From the NCBI RefSeq assembly GCF_018860155.1, contig NZ_JAHKNI010000010.1:301405-365404 (forward strand): 64,000 nucleotides of DNA, in the 5' to 3' direction. The DNA comes from Nocardia albiluteola. GTDB taxonomy: Bacteria; Actinomycetota; Actinomycetes; Mycobacteriales; Mycobacteriaceae. Position numbers and translations under genes: made by a program. A model generated the notes under the pieces. That model searched no databases. It was not told the origin of the DNA and worked only from the letters and a program-made list of their open reading frames with translations. This document shows, in pieces, positions 60,825-64,000 of this stretch (within the stretch, counting starts at the first letter, position 1; every line of letters begins with the position of its first letter).

Positions 60825-62843
60825 TTACGGCCCGGCAGGAGCCGGGTCGGCTGCCGGGTAGTAGTAGACCTCGCGGCGCAGGCGTTCCAAGTCCGGCGCT
60901 GCGGAAGCCGAGCTGCGCGTGTACCGATCGGCTTGCCGCGCCGCGCCCGCCAGGAACCCCACGTTCTCGATGAGCGACATGATCTCCTTCCTGCGGCCGG
61001 ACAGACCGGGAATCACGCGCAGAATCGCGGGGACGTAGCGGATCATCGCGTCGATCCGGGCCCGTTTCTCGCTCACCTCGCGCTGCACCTGCTCGATCGC
61101 CTCGCGGCGGGTGCACCCGGTTTCATGACGGATCGCCCGAACCAGGTTGTAGGGGACATGGTCGGCCTCGTCCCGATCCAGTGACACCAGATCGTTCTCT
61201 ACCAAGACGACCCAGGAGACAAGTTCTTCCAGACGGCGGATCACCGGGTGGTTCCGCAGCGTCGGCGGCAGTTCCCAGCCCTGGTGCACCTCCATCACAG
61301 CGACAAAGATGTCGCCCCCACCGGTCGAGTTCCGCAGCGGCAGCCAGTCGGCCGTGGTGGGGATGTAGCGGTTGATGCGATGGTGTGCTTCGCGTTCGCA
61401 GGCTTCGAACCACGCCTCGACACTGTCGAGGAACCGTTGCTGCCATTCGATGGTGCGGCCCTCGCGCAGGCGCGGCCACGCACTCGCCCACGCCGTCGCG
61501 ATCGCGCCGGACCGCCCCGGTGCCTGCGGATCCTGGTGCAGCGCAGCCACCAGCCCACGCCGCAGCGCGGTGACAGCTCCCGGGTCCCTCAGCTGCGGAT
61601 CCTCGAACAGGTCATCCCACACAGTGATCAGCGCGGTTATACCGGCGAAGGCCTGTTCACGAGTCGCGTCCGCCGAGGCCGAGAACTGTTGTGCCGGCAA
61701 CCGGAATACTCCTGCCCACCGGTGGTTGTGGTCGAACTCGGCCGGGGAGGCGACAAGGCCGGTGTCGACCATCCAGCTCCTCAACCATGACATGGCCTGC
61801 GGCGAGATCGAATCCTCGTTGTCGGCCTGGGGTGGCTGTGGCGAGGGCTCGGAAACGGCGGGGCGGGAAGTTCGCCGATCGAGTACCGACCGGGCATAAC
61901 TGATCATCGCGTGACGAACGCGAGGGTCGACGGGCAGACCGGCAAGCTGATCGCGAGCCTGGTCGATGAATTCGTCGGCGACCTTCTGTGCCTCGTCCAC
62001 GGCGCCCGAGGCAATGACGAGTTCACGGGCACGGCCAACCTGCTCCCGCGTCATTCGCCGGCCCAGCAGGCGGGCAAGATTGTGGTCGCGGGCGGCCGCA
62101 CGGATCACGGGCAAGGTGTAGATGCCCTCGAACAGATCCTGATTGACCGGCTTGCCCATTTCTTCGGCGGTCGAGGTCACATCGAGGATGTCGTCCCACA
62201 ACTGGTAGGCCAGCCCGAAGTATCGACCGAACTCGGCCAACGCCTGCTCCTGCTCATCGGAACAGCCGGTCTGCATCGCGCCGCCCCGGCACGCCAACGA
62301 CAGCAACACCGCCGTCTTGCCGCCGATCGAGTCCAGGTAGGCCTGCTCGGTGCGGGATGCCACATACTGATCGGCGGCCTCGAGCACCATGCCCGCGCAC
62401 ATCTGCTCACTCGCGATCACCGCCGCGGAAACTTCGCGATGGCCGAGTTCGACCAGCATTCGCGTGGCCGAGGACGTCACGCAGTCTCCCGCCAGCACGG
62501 CCATGTGTGAACCCCACACCGCATTGGTACTGGCGCGACCGCGACGCTGGTCCGCGTGATCGATGACGTCGTCGTGATACAGCGACCCCAGATGCAGCAG
62601 CTCCACCGCGGCAGCGGCGCGTACCGCCCGCTCGTTGGCCGGGGTCGCGGGATCGGTGAGTAGGTAGTACGACAGCAACGTCAACGTCGGGCGCACCATG
62701 CGGCGAGACGTGTCCGGTCCCTCGTCGGTCAGTGCGGTCAGCTCAGGCCTGCCTGGAAACTGTATGGGCCCGAGAACATCACGGACACGGGCCAAGTCCG
62801 CATCCAGGTGCGGGAAGACAGCGGAATCTATTTCACGGGACAC
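60825..62843 (-). CDS. Bifunctional prenyltransferase-terpene cyclase fusion 2
   Basis: This 672-aa paralogue of synthase 1 is colinear with it over its whole length. The prenyltransferase half has DDVID (91-95) in 'LGSLYHDDVIDH' and DDILD (217-221). The cyclase half has 'WDDLFED' (409-415), sensor Arg504 in 'WLPLRNS', NSE-like 'ENDLVSLDRDE' with the canonical Ser554 but Asp at the final position followed by Glu, and RY (640-641). GTG 62843 corresponds to the synthase 1 start and has GAGGAG 7 nt upstream; the longer ORF from 62933 is rejected. It probably heads an operon with the ABC exporter. Confidence 0.92.
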   Translation of the reverse strand: MSREIDSAVFPHLDADLARVRDVLGPIQFPGRPELTALTDEGPDTSRRMVRPTLTLLSYYLLTDPATPANERAVRAAAAVELLHLGSLYHDDVIDHADQRRGRASTNAVWGSHMAVLAGDCVTSSATRMLVELGHREVSAAVIASEQMCAGMVLEAADQYVASRTEQAYLDSIGGKTAVLLSLACRGGAMQTGCSDEQEQALAEFGRYFGLAYQLWDDILDVTSTAEEMGKPVNQDLFEGIYTLPVIRAAARDHNLARLLGRRMTREQVGRARELVIASGAVDEAQKVADEFIDQARDQLAGLPVDPRVRHAMISYARSVLDRRTSRPAVSEPSPQPPQADNEDSISPQAMSWLRSWMVDTGLVASPAEFDHNHRWAGVFRLPAQQFSASADATREQAFAGITALITVWDDLFEDPQLRDPGAVTALRRGLVAALHQDPQAPGRSGAIATAWASAWPRLREGRTIEWQQRFLDSVEAWFEACEREAHHRINRYIPTTADWLPLRNSTGGGDIFVAVMEVHQGWELPPTLRNHPVIRRLEELVSWVVLVENDLVSLDRDEADHVPYNLVRAIRHETGCTRREAIEQVQREVSEKRARIDAMIRYVPAILRVIPGLSGRRKEIMSLIENVGFLAGAARQADRYTRSSASAAPDLERLRREVYYYPAADPAPAGP

Positions 62844-62906
62844 GCACACGCTCCTCACTGGTGGCATCGGCCATCTACACCGTTGATGCATTGGAAATTT
62901 GACACC
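62844..62906 (-). promoter_or_regulatory. Conserved leader of terpene synthase 2
   Basis: On the minus strand this leader mirrors that of synthase 1, including GGTGTCAAATT at 62896-62906, GTGTAGATG, CCGATG, CCAGT and GAGGAG before the GTG. The spacing from the box to the start differs by about two bases between the copies. Confidence 0.55.
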
Positions 62907-63039
62907 ACAGCGCGCGAAAAATCCTGGTATCAACCGATTTTGACGTCACCGTCACCGGCTCTACAGCGAGGTGACAGCTCCCGGGGCCTTCAGTGCCAGG
63001 CACCCGGAATGAACCGTCACGGGTTGGGGGCGCTTCTTC

Positions 63040-63240
63040 CTAGTGGAACTGTTTGCCACCCAGCGTGCCGGTTGCCCGTTCGATGCCGACGAAGCTCGCG
63101 CTGCCGTCGGCATCGGAGGACTGCAACTCCATGATGCCCGTGCCGTCGATGCCACCTGAAAATGCCTCCGTCACATGGATTCTGGTCAGGACAGGTCCGG
63201 CTGCGGGCGCTTCGTAGGCGACGGGATCGTAGGTGTGCAC
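63040..63240 (-). pseudogene. Truncated DUF3224 protein
   Basis: The frame encodes 'VHTYDPVAYEAPAAG', 'VTEAFSGGIDGTGIMELQSSDADGSASFVGIERATGTLGGK' and stops. This is the first half of the DUF3224 beta-barrel family; the C-terminal strands are missing. The start is unclear (possible GTG 63240), and the frame nearly overlaps the upstream DUF1772 gene. It is probably a degraded gene. Confidence 0.6.
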
Positions 63241-63254
63241 CGTGATGGTGCCTT

Positions 63255-63722
63255 CTACACGTTGAAGGTGGCCACGAAGAACAGCACGGCGGTGACAAGT
63301 GCTGCGGTCAGGCGGCCGATGTTGGAGGTGTGGAAGCGGCGAATCTGGGTACGGACATCTGCCGGGGTGGCCTCGGTCAGATTCCATCTGGCGACAGCCT
63401 TGTAGATGGGCAGGTTGAAGATGGCGGTCCAGATGAAGAAGCCCAGCAGAAACACTCCGCCGCCGGTCACCGCACAGACCTTTGCGGTGGTATCGGGCGC
63501 GTGCAGGAACGCCATCCAGACGCCACTGATAACGGGGATGATGGTGAGCGTGGACAGCACCCGATTGGTGCCCGCGTGCTGTAGGAAGTCCTGGAAGTTG
63601 CGGGCCGCGTCGAGTTCGGGCTGCTGATTCCACAGACCGCGCATCACGGTCAGCAAGGTGGTCATGAGGCCGACCAGCATGGCCGCGGAGAGGATCGCCA
63701 GAAAGGCAAGGGTCCGATACAT
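63255..63722 (-). CDS. DUF1772 / anthrone oxygenase-like membrane protein
   Basis: The 155-aa protein has four TM helices: 'TLAFLAILSAAMLVGLMTTLL', 'TLTIIPVISGVWMAFL', 'GGGVFLLGFFIWTAIF' and 'LTAALVTAVLFFVATF'. It matches the DUF1772 family, which includes anthrone oxygenases. ATG 63722 is chosen over the upstream start at 63752. It follows the 44-aa gene closely on the same strand. Confidence 0.75.
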   Translation of the reverse strand: MYRTLAFLAILSAAMLVGLMTTLLTVMRGLWNQQPELDAARNFQDFLQHAGTNRVLSTLTIIPVISGVWMAFLHAPDTTAKVCAVTGGGVFLLGFFIWTAIFNLPIYKAVARWNLTEATPADVRTQIRRFHTSNIGRLTAALVTAVLFFVATFNV

Positions 63723-63732
63723 TTTCGTGTTC

Positions 63733-63867
63733 CTATCGGTAGCCGTACGCACGCCAGTTGGCGAGGACGCGTTCTTGAATGTCTGTGGGCCAGCCGTTTT
63801 CGACGCCGCCCTTCACCGGGCGCGTGCCATCCGGGTAGAGGTCGGCGAGCAGACGTTTCGGTGTCAT
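63733..63867 (-). CDS. 44-aa protein downstream of M24 peptidase
   Basis: A short ORF, ATG 63867 to TAG 63733, encodes 'MTPKRLLADLYPDGTRPVKG' followed by a segment rich in Trp, Asn and Arg that ends YGYR. Its ATG overlaps the stop of the M24 peptidase gene (ATGA), which strongly supports translation. The family is not recognised. Confidence 0.5.
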   Translation of the reverse strand: MTPKRLLADLYPDGTRPVKGGVENGWPTDIQERVLANWRAYGYR

Positions 63868-64000
63868 GGCTGAACTCGCAATAGATTGGTGGTGAGCGAA
63901 TTCAGTTCCACCGCGCCGTTCGCGCCGACCACGACCGTGCCGCCGATATTGGCCAGCCGCCCGCCGATCACGCAGTTGGGTTCGAAGGCGAAGGTCATGC
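63864..64000 (-). CDS. M24-family metallopeptidase, C-terminal part
   Basis: The frame open to the window edge ends 'MTFAFEPNCVIGGRLANIGGTVVVGANGAVELNSLTTNLLRV', the typical C-terminus of M24 (creatinase/Xaa-Pro dipeptidase-like) enzymes, with the metal-site Glu in AFEPN. The N-terminal part lies outside the window. Confidence 0.6.
   Translation of the reverse strand, partial: MTFAFEPNCVIGGRLANIGGTVVVGANGAVELNSLTTNLLRVQP

Noticed and set aside
61248..61790. Plus-strand ORF opposite terpene synthase 2
   Set aside because: Mirror of the coding strand with no domain; the minus strand is conserved with synthase 1.

Overview
The window reads as chromosomal DNA from a high-GC, mycolic-acid-lineage actinomycete, most likely Nocardia or a close relative. 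The evidence is a type VII (ESX) secretion locus with PE/PPE-like, WXG100, EspG, EccB and EccE proteins, a full-length carboxylic acid reductase, a cyclopropane-synthase-type methyltransferase, several NB-ARC regulators, frequent GTG/TTG starts, and strong codon bias. I saw no rRNA, tRNA or CRISPR array.

Layout. 0-12.6 kb is the ESX locus. A minus-strand series runs PE, an Ala-rich protein, an EspC-like protein, PPE, EspG and two WXG100 proteins. eccE lies on the plus strand, divergent from eccB, and eccB is followed by two glycosyltransferase genes. A 523-aa acidic protein diverges from the PE operon and ends at a strong bidirectional terminator. 12.6-25 kb is accessory: an AfsR/SARP regulator, an AraC regulator, a Pro/Gly-repeat secreted protein, a GT1 glycosyltransferase behind two palindromes, hydrolase and SDR remnants, an MDR oxidoreductase/TetR pair with a perfect operator palindrome, a Tat-exported bicovalent flavin oxidase, an SDR and a CHASE3-type sensor-kinase-like protein. 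25.3-28.8 kb is a tightly overlapping fumarate reductase operon (small protein, frdA, frdB, frdC, frdD).

28.8-39 kb holds a shortened cyclase, a LysR regulator, a notable three-gene set (neprosin-like glutamic peptidase, papain-like protein, small membrane protein), TetR/SDR (frameshifted)/hemerythrin genes, a cystathionine-lyase homologue, a TetR/patatin pair and a Gly-His-Trp-repeat secreted protein. 39.3-42.3 kb is a self-contained class I P450 system (ferredoxin, ferredoxin reductase, CYP). 42.3-52.7 kb holds a broken dienelactone hydrolase, a LuxR-type NB-ARC regulator, a Mut7-C RNase-like gene downstream of carboxylic acid reductase, another FAD oxidase, a sigma-factor remnant and an unidentified protein.

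53.6-62.9 kb looks like a terpene biosynthetic island. Two paralogous genes, facing each other, each encode an N-terminal trans-prenyltransferase fused to a C-terminal class I terpene cyclase. They flank an ABC exporter and carry a shared upstream leader. A CFA-synthase-like methyltransferase, a phytanoyl-CoA-type dioxygenase and an FAD monooxygenase lie next to them, with an IS1182-type transposase remnant at the boundary. This island and the neprosin operon are the best candidates for undescribed biology. The last kilobase has a truncated DUF3224 gene, a DUF1772 membrane protein, a 44-aa protein and the C-terminus of an M24 peptidase that runs off the window.

At least eight decayed genes are scattered through the accessory half (hydrolase, SDRs, DLH, MFS, NTF2-like, sigma factor, transposase, DUF3224), which suggests a rearranged and horizontally shaped region.
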